A model generated the notes under the pieces. The model had not been told where the DNA came from. It saw only the letters and a list, made by a program, of their open reading frames with translations, and searched no databases. A DNA stretch of 64,000 nucleotides from NCBI RefSeq assembly GCF_001039355.2, contig NW_019775547.1, positions 128,996 to 192,995 of the forward strand, given 5' to 3'. Of the stretch, positions 50,501 through 60,085 are shown piece by piece. Made by a program: the position numbers and the translations under genes. Source of the stretch: Lingula anatina (Eukaryota > Brachiopoda > Lingulata > Lingulida > Lingulidae). The stretch's first letter is position 1, and every line of letters begins with the position of its first letter.

Positions 50501-50584
50501 CACAATTCGTACATGATAGTCTAGATAAAGATGTCTCAAAATCTTCACAAAATAATTATAACACTCACCCATTTTGACTGCCAT
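35886..50584 (-). CDS. Secreted GH81 endo-1,3-beta-glucanase with CBM14 domain, 993 aa, 16 exons
   Basis: Coding exons: 50569-50584, 50183-50263, 49824-50003, 48760-48984, 48006-48203, 47612-47724, 41357-41492, 40662-40883, 39989-40500, 39439-39603, 38546-38750, 38010-38204, 37465-37622, 36695-37012, 36316-36420, 35886-36038. Every junction is GT-AG and frame-compatible; the total is 2982 nt. Residues about 10-28 form a signal core (AGCAVLLSLLVTTEALT). Residues 36-90 are a CBM14 chitin-binding domain (C36, C52, C58, C69, C85, C90 plus an extra C74). The rest is glycoside hydrolase family 81: VPIVRGSPLMTHR, MVVMPHH, TYNDHHFHLGYF with D725 as likely acid, RHKDTFMGFSWATG, and QEESASE with E798/E802 as the E-x3-E pair. 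GH81 enzymes cleave beta-1,3-glucan (laminarin, fungal walls), so secretion fits digestion or antifungal defence. TRIM copy 1 lies antisense in the 47611-41493 intron. An upstream ATG in frame (about 50692) would bury the signal peptide, so I prefer 50584. Confidence 0.9.
38438..38501. repeat. (AT)n microsatellite in GH81 intron 11
   Basis: About 64 bp of pure AT dinucleotide, 45 bp from exon 11 (38546-38750) on the intron side. Confidence 0.95.
41735..42403. mobile_element. 669 bp TIR transposon in a GH81 intron, 8 bp TSD
   Basis: The termini CACCCTGAGCTTCAGAGATA and TATCTCTGAAGCTCAGGGTG are inverted repeats that continue for about 75 bp with almost no mismatch (through CTTCATCGTGTCAAGTTACC). 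The 8 bp AGGAAAGG is duplicated exactly at both flanks (41727-41734 and 42404-42411). An 8 bp duplication fits hAT or P superfamilies. The interior encodes no transposase, so it is non-autonomous. Near-identical TIRs and an exact duplication suggest a recent insertion. Confidence 0.85.
42971..46109 (+). CDS. TRIM-NHL protein copy 1 (RING, B-boxes, coiled coil, NHL), 665 aa
   Basis: Exons 42971-43157 and 44299-46109 join in phase 1 (CCAG|GTATGG, TTTCAG|GAGG). The intron splits the RING finger. A complete C3HC4 RING is visible: C29, C32, C44, H46, C49, C52, C68, C71. B-box 1 starts near C107 (KKCGAC), B-box 2 spans about C172-H203 ([17 protein letters not shown] to HDEH), and a glutamine-rich coiled coil covers about 210-310. 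The C-terminal part from about 400 has repeated G-x-L-V-V-x-x-x-x-x-N blocks of an NHL beta-propeller. RING implies E3 ubiquitin ligase activity; propellers of TRIM2/3/56/71-type proteins bind protein or RNA. An eight-Asp run (residues 8-15) sits on a GAT microsatellite. The gene is nested antisense in the GH81 intron. Copies 2 and 3 are close paralogs with the same intron. Confidence 0.93.
43510..44260. repeat. Tandem and inverted duplications in TRIM copy 1 intron
   Basis: Two diverged direct copies of about 330 bp (near 43510-43800 and 43890-44175) share GTCAAATTTGA-GGATTTTCAGGAAA, the ATTCATGAATAAT region and TAGGTTTGCTAGATATGAA. A third short copy in inverse orientation, CATATCTAGCAAACATATGA, lies at 44233-44252. 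Confidence 0.7.
46110..47611. other. Remainder of GH81 intron 6 with LINE remnant
   Basis: After the TRIM copy 1 stop codon the intron holds a degenerate reverse-transcriptase fragment (next entry) and then AT-rich sequence up to the GH81 exon at 47612-47724. No other gene is seen. Confidence 0.6.
46200..46570 (+). mobile_element. LINE reverse-transcriptase remnant
   Basis: Two plus-strand frames carry broken non-LTR retrotransposon sequence: NVLYEPEDVARRWLEYLGQLF (the pre-RT linker pattern) and then MKPNKATGPDDVATEMFKAL, the characteristic N-K-A-x-G-P-D-x-[IV] start of LINE RT domains, followed by LGEKDIN. Frame changes and stops separate them, so it is dead. Confidence 0.75.
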
Positions 50585-51089
50585 ATCGAGGCCTGGACAG
50601 GTTTTTATCCCCGAAACTTCGTATTTATTAGTATGCTGATTTATACAAAGAATTATGTAGTCGCCGCTTTGATATATGGTAGGTGTTGGCAAAAGCTGGG
50701 CGGTTTTTCACCTACATGTAACTACATGTACCATCCCTGCTAGATGACTGCCTTTATTGTGTGAAATATTTGAATTATTTTCATTTATATCTTTAAGTCT
50801 AATGAACTATACATTTTAAAGCGCCCGGGGAAATTACCTAGCGACCATCGTATACGTATAAAGTTACTGAGTCAGAACGGTCCCGTTGTCACGAAACTGA
50901 AGGTCCGTCCTCCATATAGTTATAGGTTTATTAGGGTTAGCCTGACCTAAGTGGATCAAAATCTAGAGCGAGGCTTACCTGAACAAAGTAATGGGAAGTG
51001 GACTCTCTGTCACCGGGGGGGGGGGGGGGGGGGGGGGCTTTCTGGCACATGACAACGGACAATAACATGGGGTAATATTCGATAAACCT

Positions 51090-51400
51090 GTATAGAAATA
51101 CAGATTATAACATTTGGAATTTGAAGCGTGAATTTTGTTAATTTCTTCATTTTAACTGGACTTGACGCTTGGTTTGTGCTTGGTTCTTGGAAGCATTGTG
51201 TGCTTTTTCATTTTAGGCACATGTAGTATTTTGGCATCTTCACTTAAACTTAAAAGCTACATATAAAGTGAGCGTGGATTGCCAGTAACGCGTTATAAAC
51301 CACACCTGCTAGTTTCTTATACGACTAAAATCAAGACACCATACCAAGTCTTAAACCAAATTTTTCTCTCTTTTAGCCAAGAAAAAATTGAACTGCACCT
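51090..51400. repeat. Duplicated segment, first copy (second at 63350-63660)
   Basis: Co-linear with 63350-63660: GTGAATTTTGT-ATTTCTTCA, TTGGTTCTTGGAAGCATTG, CATGTAGTATTTTG-CATCTTC and CCAAGTCTTAAACCAAATT occur in the same order and orientation. A run of about 29 G lies just before it at 51016. Confidence 0.8.
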
Positions 51401-52094
51401 TCTCAAAAATGTAGGGCGTTAATTATATATATATCCTATTTGTCTGTTCTTCCAGTACCAAAGTGCTAGCCACGTGGTCCGAACGTGACGTGTTTGCTGG
51501 GCAGGGTCACTCCACACAACTCAACTGAGAGTGACTGACCAGCAGAAAGTGTGACGTTGAGTGGGCACTGCATTCACCGGACTTGAACGACCCCATATTT
51601 TTATCAGTAGGGGTATTTCAATGATGATTTTTACCAGAACAACCCTCAAACGATTGGTAAACTGAGGGCAGCAATCACAGCAAAAGTCAGAGAAATCCCG
51701 ATGAAGGAATGTGTTCAAGTAATTGACAATTTTTTCGCGTCCTATGCCAGTGTGCCTCCAATGCGGTGGAGGCCATTTGGAGCATATCTTTAAAGAGAAC
51801 ATAGCTATTATGGAGAGTGACCAAGATAATTGAAACTTTGGCGAGTGATCATGGACATTTTGTTTAAATCCGACAAATTTCTTAAAATGTGTTGGGTCTT
51901 TGTAGGATTTAATTTTTTTTAAGGGGGGTTTCACCCTATAGTTTAAGCTACGGTATTTTGGACAGCGAATGTTTTGACACTATGACTAACACGCTAGTTT
52001 TTATTCAAATAGATCTAGAACCTTGTAATTGGTAAAGAATGACCCTTGTGGAGAAGTTCGTTTGAATGTTGTTCAATGTTTAATGGTTACTCAC

Positions 52095-52152
52095 CAACTT
52101 TGTACGTTTGTGATAAAATCAAGACTAAAAGGAGAACTCCGAAATTCAGCAT
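52095..52152 (-). CDS. Candidate alternative first exon (signal peptide) for the GH81 gene
   Basis: The minus strand reads MLNFGVLLLVLILSQTYKV and ends in phase 1 at GTTG|GTGAGT. It is a textbook short signal sequence. Spliced to the CBM14 exon (starts in phase 1 at 50003) it would give ...QTYKV-DSICSLG with the frame kept, skipping exons 1-2. A diverged copy is at about 56920-57001. It could instead be the relic first exon of a duplicated neighbour. Confidence 0.4.
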
Positions 52153-52419
52153 GAAAAATCAGAAACGCTTGAACAGGAATGCAGTGTAGAGAGCATTTTT
52201 ATAATTCAGTTAACACGAGTCTTGATAGACTGAGGAACATGAAAAACGATTAAAATGCCTCTCACAATACTGCAATGTTCTTACCTAATACTGGAGCAAT
52301 TATTAAAGCCAAGTAAGTTTTTGAGGCTTGACTTTGGAATTATATACTGGTGCAGTGGAATTATTCTTTTGATATTTTCCTGAGGAAATCTGGCTCTAAT
52401 ATACAAAGGTGCAATGAAT

Positions 52420-52627
52420 TGCAGTGGGGGATTTAGGGGGGTCAGAAGGGTCTTGACAACCCCCTTCGATTTCTGAAAAAAAATCACACCAATGGTCCCC
52501 TCTTGAGATTAGAATTTTTAATAGCTGAATCATAGTTCTAAACCGTACCAAATGGCCAATGAGGGAGGGTCGACTTCAGATCCGCGGACCCCCCCCCCCT
52601 TCAAATAATCCTGGATCCGTCCCTGGA
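52420..52627. mobile_element. Short TIR element (GGCGGATTTAGG family)
   Basis: Starts CAGTGGGGGATTTAGG and ends CCTGGATCCGTCCCTGG, with AACCCCCTTCGATTTCTGAA and CCAAATGGCCAATGAGGG inside, shared with the copy in TRIM copy 3 intron 1. Confidence 0.55.
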
Positions 52628-52818
52628 TTGTTATATAAAGTGGGTAGAGTAGGTAGCACTCGTTTTGAGGGCAATTCCATCGTAATCTTTAATTTTAACC
52701 TCTTAACCGATTTAATATTTGATAGGATTTTTTTATTATGGTACTCAAGTGTACATTAATATAACCAGACAATGCTTGAAGGTTTTAGAAACTAGATACG
52801 GTAGGTCGAACAGAAAAA

Positions 52819-52829
52819 GGGGAATCCCC
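52819..52829. promoter_or_regulatory. Palindromic kappaB-type site upstream of TRIM copy 2
   Basis: GGGGAATCCCC lies 32 bp before the TRIM copy 2 ATG and fits the NF-kappaB/Rel consensus GGGRNWYYCC. It sits in a block, GGTCGAACAGAAAAAGG then the site, that is repeated unchanged before copy 3 and absent before copy 1. The transcription start is unknown, so it could be just inside a 5' UTR. Confidence 0.5.
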
Positions 52830-52860
52830 TTTAAAACAATGACGCATTGATTATCGTAAA

Positions 52861-55364
52861 ATGGCGACGGCTTCAATCGAAGATGAAGACGAAAGTTTGA
52901 GGGCTAAGATTCGAGAAAATTTCACCAACTGCTCAATTTGTCTTAAAGATTTTGAAGATCCAACAGTTCTCCCCTGTCTCCACACCTACTGTAAGCGATG
53001 TCTGGCCAGCTACATCCCCGATAATACACCAGGTAGGCCCTATTGCGTGCTGTCACCCAAATTTAACCAGGAAGTAGATTCATTTTTGTTAAGAACATGC
53101 ACTGTCCATATTCTTTATTAAGATAAACTAATGTTGAATGGTAATTGTACATCTGGCTAACATTGACATCGGCCCTTATAAATGTGTATAAACTTCAAAT
53201 CATAGTTCAAATTTAAAAGCAAATTTTTTGCCTGCAATAGTAACGATTATCTAAAATGTTTGTTTTCCTCCATCTTCGAAAGTTGTCAATGACCCTAAAT
53301 GTATTAATATAAATTATACCTCTATTTTAAAATGTAATCAGCCCGATTTTTCAATGCATAATCATATTGAAAATTGCAACCAGTTCAATTCGTATTCAAA
53401 TTGACCAAATAAACATCAATATACAATATTATTGATTAAACATTTTTATTAAACATGGCTAACATAAAAAATAATATTTGACAGCAATTGGGGCATATAA
53501 ACTACATGTAACAAAGCAATATCAGTATTAGTAACCTGTGGAGTGTTAATTCTTCTTTATTTCAGGAAGCACGTTCTTGTGTCCCTTGTGCCAAAAAGAA
53601 ACAAAACTCCCGGAAGATGGACTTGAAGGCTTCCTCCATAACTACTTCATAGACAGCCTCCAGGACACTGTGCTCACACCTACCAGGAAGAAGAAATGTG
53701 GTGCCTGTGCCGTAGACGGTGAAGATGTTGAGGCCGTGTCCAAATGTCTGAACTGCAGTGAGTACCTCTGTGGCCCTTGTGCTATGTCTCATATTCGTTT
53801 CAAAATGTTGATAAATCACAAGGTCTACACATTCGAACAACTACGTAGTGGGGAACACCATCAAGAGCTCCAGAAATTCCAGTTTGTCTCTTGTCCTGAA
53901 CACAAAGAAGAACCTATCAGGTATTTCTGTCTCAAGTGCCAGATGCCCATTTGCCGTGACTGTAAGGCACTCACTCATGATGAGCACAAGTGCACATCCT
54001 TGGATACTGCCATAGAAACAGTGAAGCCTAAACTGGCGTCCATGCTGGAGAAGTTAGACGACAAGCTCAGTCTACAAGAAAACGAAGTAACCGTCCTTCA
54101 GGCTGTGCTCAGGGACCACGATACCAACACCAGCGCTGTGATGAAGGACATCTCAGACCACAGTCGCCATCTTCAGCAACAGATTCAACAGCAGGAGGAA
54201 AAGCTTCTCCAAGAAGTTCAGCAAGTCAGCGAAGCTCATAGGAAGAACATCACCTTGTACTTGGAGAGTTGTGAGGTCACCATGTCAACAATGAAGAGCA
54301 CCTCAGATCTAGTTGGTAGCATCCTGTCCCGTGGTACTCCAGCCGAGATCCTCATTTTACAGCAGCAAGTAGGAGAGAGGTTACAGGAGCTCCTGCTGCC
54401 ATCTGGTGGCGATGATATCCCAAAGCACCTCAGCCTTCAACTGCAGACCAACAAAAATGTTGATAGAGAGTTGAACAAGGGGACAGGGCTTGGGAAGATA
54501 CAACAAAACAGGCAAAATATTCTAGGTATTATTTTACCCGGTCCATCGAATGTAACACGGAAGGCACAGATAAAGAATAAGCCACGCATCGTTAGTCAGT
54601 TTGATTCAAACTGTAAAAATCCATTTAGTCTGACCACCTGTGCCAAACCGAAGCAGGGATACCTGGTGGTGGGTTACGGCAACAACAAAGTGTGCAGATT
54701 CAGCTCAGATGGGCAACTCCTTGTGGAACAATCCAAGGCTGGTAACAGGTCACTGAAAAGTCCCTTTGGTATAGCAGTGCTGCTTGATGGTACCATAGTG
54801 GTCTCTGAATTTGGCAACAGTAAACTAATCTTCATGTCACAGGACTTCACTCTCACCAAAGAAGTGGATATAGAAGTTCCTGATGGTGTACATGTTACCA
54901 ACTCCAATACCATCCTGGTTGCTCAGCCTGAATTCAAGTTAATTAGCATTGTCGACACTCACGGTGCAGCAGTGGGTGTCATAATGCACGCTGGCTTTCA
55001 GTGCCCTTGGTATGTGACAGTTCTTAACAATGGGAACATTGTTGTATCTGATCGCAGAGCAAAGGCTGTGTTCATCCTGAGTCCCGCTGGGTCCCTGCTC
55101 CACATCTACACTGGCTCTGGACAGAATAAACTCAGTGTACCTGGCGGTGTCTGTGTTGACCAGTATGATAACATTTTCATCGCTGACCACATCACCAACA
55201 AAATTCACATCATATCAAGTGATGGTAAATTTGTCCAGTTCTTAGCAACTGGAGATGACGGACTGCAGCATCCACGTGGTTTAGCCATCAACCATGATGG
55301 TGATTTAGCAGTCTCTGAGGACGGAGGGAAGATCAAGGTGTTTAGGTACATTGATTCGGACTAG
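52861..55364 (+). CDS. TRIM-NHL protein copy 2, 656 aa, intact
   Basis: Exons 52861-53032 and 53566-55364 join in phase 1 (CCAG|GTAGGC, TTTCAG|GAAG), the same position within the RING as in copies 1 and 3. RING C3HC4 ligands: C24, C27, C39, H41, C44, C47, C63, C66. B-box 1 starts near C102, B-box 2 near C167 ([17 protein letters not shown]), then a coiled coil rich in Q and E ([19 protein letters not shown]) and an NHL propeller in roughly the last 265 residues. The N-terminus is short and acidic (IEDEDES) instead of the Asp run of copy 1. An AATAAA signal is 10 bp after the stop (55374-55379), with another near 55578. A kappaB-type site precedes the ATG. Likely a cytosolic E3 ligase; substrates are unknown. 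Confidence 0.93.
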
Positions 55365-56289
55365 ATGCAAATGAATAAACATGTCCTGTGGAGATCGATC
55401 AGTGATAAATGGTATTTTTTTACTGTGGTGAATGTAAACCGTTTCTGAAGAGACACGTGCTTCATTACCTATGATTACGATTATGATTGGCCTACTTTTA
55501 ACTGAATTTCGTTATGGTTGTTGATTGCCATCATGATAGATATTTTTTAGTAACATGGTTGTGTAAATTTGCGTACAATAAAAAACATATTTGTTCTTAT
55601 ATCCAGTGCATGCCGTGGTAAATTCAGAAAGGGATTAAAACAGAATGACTCTTGCTGTTTTGTTCTAGATAATTATCTTCACAAATAACATAATACACTG
55701 TATCATTTATCTGACATATCTGATCTCACGTAGTTTTAAGCCTTCATACGCATAGCAATTTTGGAATTTCGTCTTAAAAAAAAGAATTAAAAATGCTAAT
55801 AAAAATAACACAAAACAAAACAAAAAAAAACCATTTGTAATAATTATCACTGTTTCGACATTAACTTACATCGGAAACTCCATGCAATGAAAAATTTATT
55901 CTATCATCTCACAAGAATAAGATATAATCTATGATTTAATTTTTTTCAAATTCTCTTTTTTTCAAAATTTTAAATGTAGAAAATTTTTCTATTTGATACT
56001 ATGTGTTTTCGATCCTAAACTATGGAAGCAAAATCCGGGGGGGTTCGTAATTTTTCAGATATACAAAAGGTACCTCTGCATTACTGTAAAGTAATCTTGG
56101 GAGTAAGTAACACAGCTATTTAAAATGAATTATGGTGATTGCAACTAAAATATTATGTGAAGTATTGGATTAGGTTTTAGGAACGCAAAACTTTAGTTTA
56201 GGGGAGATGTATGACAATCTACTACTTTTATTCAATGAGCTTAACAAATGGGCCACAAAGAAAAAATAACATTTAACACGTCTTAGACT

Positions 56290-56690
56290 GTCAGATGTGT
56301 GGGAGCATCAAAACATATCGGATGTAGCATATTTTCTGAAAGCCTTTTAAGCACGTTTAAAGGATACTTTAATTCAAGAAATTCGTATAAATATACAATA
56401 CATTTTTGTCCTGAAATACCACCTTCGAAAAAATCTCTTTTAAAAACAAGACAAATAATATGCAAGTTTAGAATATCAGACCATAATCTTATGATTGACA
56501 AGGGAGATACCACAACGCACCAAAAGCAGATAGAACGCATATAAATTGATAGAAGATTCACAGAGGCTGAATTTCATTTTGTCTGTATTTGTCCACATTA
56601 TAGTGATCTAAGCAAAAATAGATTAAAAATTATAACTGGCAGAAACTCTTGGTTTTTAAATTAATACAATTATTAAGAACGCAAAATGTG
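56290..56690 (+). mobile_element. Non-LTR retrotransposon 3' remnant
   Basis: The plus strand reads CKFRISDHNLMIDKGDTTTH and, after a stop, EAEFHFVCICPHYSDLSKNR. The R-I-S-x-H-x-L-x-I-x-x-G ... E-x-E-F-H-F-[VL]-x-x-C-P-x-Y-x-D-L pattern is typical of the C-terminal zinc-knuckle region of LINE ORF2 proteins. Stops break it. Confidence 0.65.
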
Positions 56691-56919
56691 GCAGATAATA
56701 GGAATCTTGGAAAAATTTTCATGGGGGAAAACAGATATGTGAGAACCGTAAGTCTCATATTAAGTTTGTATATAAGCAATATTTTTATCATTATCATTAC
56801 AGGGGCACAGTAATTAAATCCATTCGACCTGACGCATGGGTAGGCGTGTAAGAGGAGAAGATACCATTGTAGTGTTTAATGGTATCTTAAAAATCACTTT
56901 GAGTTATTTATGTTCATCT

Positions 56920-57001
56920 CTCACCCAACAAGCGGGTTTGTGACAAACTCAATAATCAAATAAATAGGCAGTAATAAAAAGAAAACCCCGAATTTCAGCA
57001 T
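56920..57001 (-). pseudogene. Diverged copy of the signal-peptide exon
   Basis: The minus strand starts MLKFGVFFLLLPIYL and is co-linear with the exon at 52095-52152, but an insertion of about 20 bp and a changed donor context (GTTGG|GTGAGA) shift the phase, so it would not join the CBM14 exon in frame. Confidence 0.4.
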
Positions 57002-57568
57002 TAAAAATCAGAACGTGCATGTAAGTACAGAACGTAAGTACAGTGTACAGGTCACTTTTTAAAATTAGTTAACATAAGTTTTGATCCATCGAGGGATCTT
57101 AGAAATAAAAACAAATAAAATGTCCCCCATTCTACTACAATTTTTTCAATTAATATTGGACCACCTTTCAAAACCATTGTTGATTTGTAGTTAGATGTTA
57201 CAATTCTCAAAATTGAACAATAAAATTCTGCAGTGGAATTATTATAATGTATTTTCCCGGGGAAAACGGGATTCAATATTCAAATATGTCACGGGTTGGT
57301 ATAGAAATTGACGTGTAGGGTAGGCAGATTTCGTTTTGGTAGCAATTCAATAGTTATTTTTAATTTTTACTTCCATAACGGAGACCCTATTTGTGCATCA
57401 TGAAATTTGCTAAAACCCTTTTTGTGCATCATGAAATTCGCAATTTTCTTAACCCATTTAATATTTAATCTGATTTTATTATGGAACTCATATGTACTAT
57501 TAGGATAACCAGACGTTATTTTTGGATTTCTCCCTAGAACTAGAAACTAGCTAGGTCGAACAGAAAAA

Positions 57569-57579
57569 GGGGAATCCCC
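57569..57579. promoter_or_regulatory. Palindromic kappaB-type site upstream of TRIM copy 3
   Basis: GGGGAATCCCC, 38 bp before the copy 3 ATG, in the same GGTCGAACAGAAAAAGG context as copy 2. Confidence 0.5.
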
Positions 57580-57616
57580 TTATCAATGGCCCATGTGACG
57601 CACTGCTTATTTTAAA

Positions 57617-60085
57617 ATGGCGACCGCTTCAATCGGAGATGAAGACGAAAGTTTGAGGGCAAAGATCCGAGAAAATTTCACCAACTGCTCCATCTGCCTC
57701 AAAGATTTTGAAGATCCCACAGTCCTTCCCTGTCTCCACACCTACTGTAAGCGATGTCTGGCCAGCTATATCCACGATAATACACCAGGTAGGCGGTGGC
57801 GGATTTAGAGGGGGGAGCACGGGGGTCCTGCCACCCCCCCCCCCCCTTCGGTTTTTGAAAAGTACATCACACTAACATGCCCCTCTTAAAAATTAGAACT
57901 TTGACTAGCTTAATCATAGTTCTAAACCGTACCAAAGGGCACTGTTTGCTCTCCAAAACACCAGGGCCCAGTTTTATAAAGGACGTTTAGCACTAACCAG
58001 TGGATAAGCCTAACCAGTGGATAAATTCCCCTAACACCCATTAACTAAAAGATGGTTAAAATGTGTTTTATATATAGTCTTCTGACGGAAAACAGCCAAT
58101 CAGTTAACTGGCCAGTGTTTAACTGGATTAAATAATTATTTAACGGTCAGTTTACTAACAGACTATTTAGGTCTGGTTAGAGTTAAACACTGGTTAGTGC
58201 TAAACGTCCTTTATAAAACTGGGCCCAGAAATGTTTCGGGGGCCCTTGTGCAGGAACCCCACGCCAAGGGGGCGATGGTCGGCTTCGCATCCGAGGCCTG
58301 TCGTTCCAGACCCCCATTCAAACAATCCTGGATCCGCCCCTGGGTAGGGCATGTTGTCACCCAAATTTAACCAGGAAGTAGATACATTATATTGTTAAGA
58401 ACATGCACTGCCCCTATCCTTTATTACATGAGTGACCATGCAGCTACTGTATAGGCCCTTCCCTGATCATACAGCAAGTGCGACATGTCATATGTCAGAA
58501 TGAGGAAAATTAACTTTGGGCACTATTGTACATTAATATAAAATACCGGCACTGTGAAGTTTATCATGGCATTTCATAAGTGATAATTTAATGTTAAGTT
58601 GGGCGGGAATTGCACATTCGACTAACATTGGTAACGGCAATATGTATTAACTTCAAATGAGGTTTTAAATTTAGAGGCCACTTGTGTTAGTAATTTTTAG
58701 CTACCATTTAATGTCTACTTTCCTACATCTTAGATAATAATCAATGTTCCATAGAGAGGACTATCAATATAAATGTTACCTCTAACTTAAAACCTAATCA
58801 ACCCGACTTTTCAATTCATAGGGCCTAATCATTATTAAAAATTACAGCCAATTGAATTCATATTCATATTGGCCAAATACGCATTTTAGTAAAAAATAAA
58901 AAAAGGTTTGAAATCAAATACACAGTGTTAATGATTAACATTTTACTAAACATTACTAGCGTAAAAAAATTCTTGACAGAAATTGGGACATATAAAGTAC
59001 ATATAACCAAGCAATAAAAAACACTTATGCCTCAGTAAAAAGTAAAATGTAAATTATTCTTTATTCTAGGAAGCATTTTCCTGTGTCCCTTGTGCAAGAA
59101 AGAGACAAAACTCCCTAAAGATGGAGTTGAAGGCTTCCTCCACAACTACTTTATTGACAGCCTCCAGGACACTGTGCTCACACCGACCAGGAAGAAGAAA
59201 TGTGGTGCCTGTGCCGTAGACGAAGAAGATGTTGAGGCAGTGTCCAAATGTCTCAACTGCAGTGAGTACCTATGTAGTCCTTGTGCCAAGTCTCATATTC
59301 GTTTCAAAATATCAGTGAATCACAAGGTCTACACCTTAGAGCAGCTGCATAGTGGAGAACACCAGCAAGAGCTCCAGGAATTCCAACGTGTCTTCTGTCC
59401 TGAACACAAAGAAGAACCCATCAGGTATTTTTGCCTTAAGTGCCAAATACCCATTTGCCGTGACTGCAAGGTCCTCACTCATGATGAGCACAAGTGCACA
59501 TCCCTGGATACTGCCATAGAAACAGTGAAGCCCAAACTGGCGTCCATGCTGGAGAAGTTAGTCGACAAGATCAGCGGACAAGAAAACGATTTAACCACCC
59601 TGCAGGGTGTGCTTAGGGACTTTGGTACCAATACCAGCTCTGTGATGAAGGATATTTCAGACCACAGTCGCCACCTTCAGCAACAGATTCAGCAGCAGGA
59701 GATAAAGCTTCTTCAAGAAGTTCAGCAAGTCAGCGAGGCTCATAAGAAAAACATCACCTTGTACATGGAGAGCAGTGAGGTAACCACGTCAACCATGAAG
59801 AGCACCTCAGATCTAGTGAGTAGCATCCTGTCCCGTGGTACTACAACCGAGATCCTCATTCTACAGCAGCAAGTAGGAGACAGGTTACAGGAGCTTCTGC
59901 TGCCATCTGGTGGAGGTGATATCCCACAACACCTCAGCCTACAACTACAGACCAACAATGATGTTGATAGAGAAGTGAACAAGGGGACAGGACTTGGAAA
60001 GATACAACAAAAAAGACAAATTATTCAAGGCATTAATTCACGTGGACCGTTGAATGTGACACGGAAGACACAGTTCAAAAAATAA
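57617..60085 (+). CDS. TRIM copy 3, truncated: RING, B-boxes and coiled coil without NHL, 395 aa
   Basis: Exons 57617-57788 and 59070-60085 join in phase 1 (CCAG|GTAGGC, TTCTAG|GAAG). RING, both B-boxes and coiled coil are intact with all metal ligands (final RING pair in CPLCKKE). Against copy 1, a one-base insertion in the A-run near 60080 creates a TAA just before the propeller (FKK stop). The protein would therefore keep catalytic and dimerisation parts but lose the substrate-binding NHL domain. It may be a pseudogene or a shortened TRIM. Its intron is longer than in copy 2 because of nested MITEs. The kappaB-type upstream block is kept. Confidence 0.75.
57790..58345. mobile_element. GGCGGATTTAG-family element split by an inner MITE
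   Basis: The outer ends are GGTGGCGGATTTAGAGG and CCTGGATCCGCCCCTGG, as in the elements at 18514 and 52420. The inner MITE (57964-58226) interrupts it. The element begins 2 bp after the exon 1 donor of TRIM copy 3. Confidence 0.6.
57964..58226. mobile_element. MITE with 39 bp perfect terminal inverted repeats
   Basis: Starts GGGCCCAGTTTTATAAAGGA and ends TCCTTTATAAAACTGGGCCC. The inverted repeat is perfect for 39 bp, through GCACTAACCAGTG. CAG lies at both outer edges if the TIR is taken from GGCCCAG, giving a possible 3 bp target duplication. No coding capacity. Confidence 0.8.

Larger units (their letters stand above)
55365..57616. other. Spacer between TRIM copies 2 and 3
   Basis: No gene recognised. 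It holds a retrotransposon tail (56290-56690), the diverged signal-exon copy (about 56920-57001) and, just before copy 3, the duplicated upstream block with the kappaB-type site. The last 650 bp resembles the 52.0-52.86 kb region, showing that upstream sequence was duplicated with the TRIM gene. Confidence 0.55.

Noticed and set aside
50309-50692. Single-exon minus-strand 127-aa gene starting at 50692
   Set aside because: The frame passes through the GH81 first-exon donor into intron sequence. Only the part ending at 50569 fits a spliced gene, and the internal ATG at 50584 gives the signal peptide.
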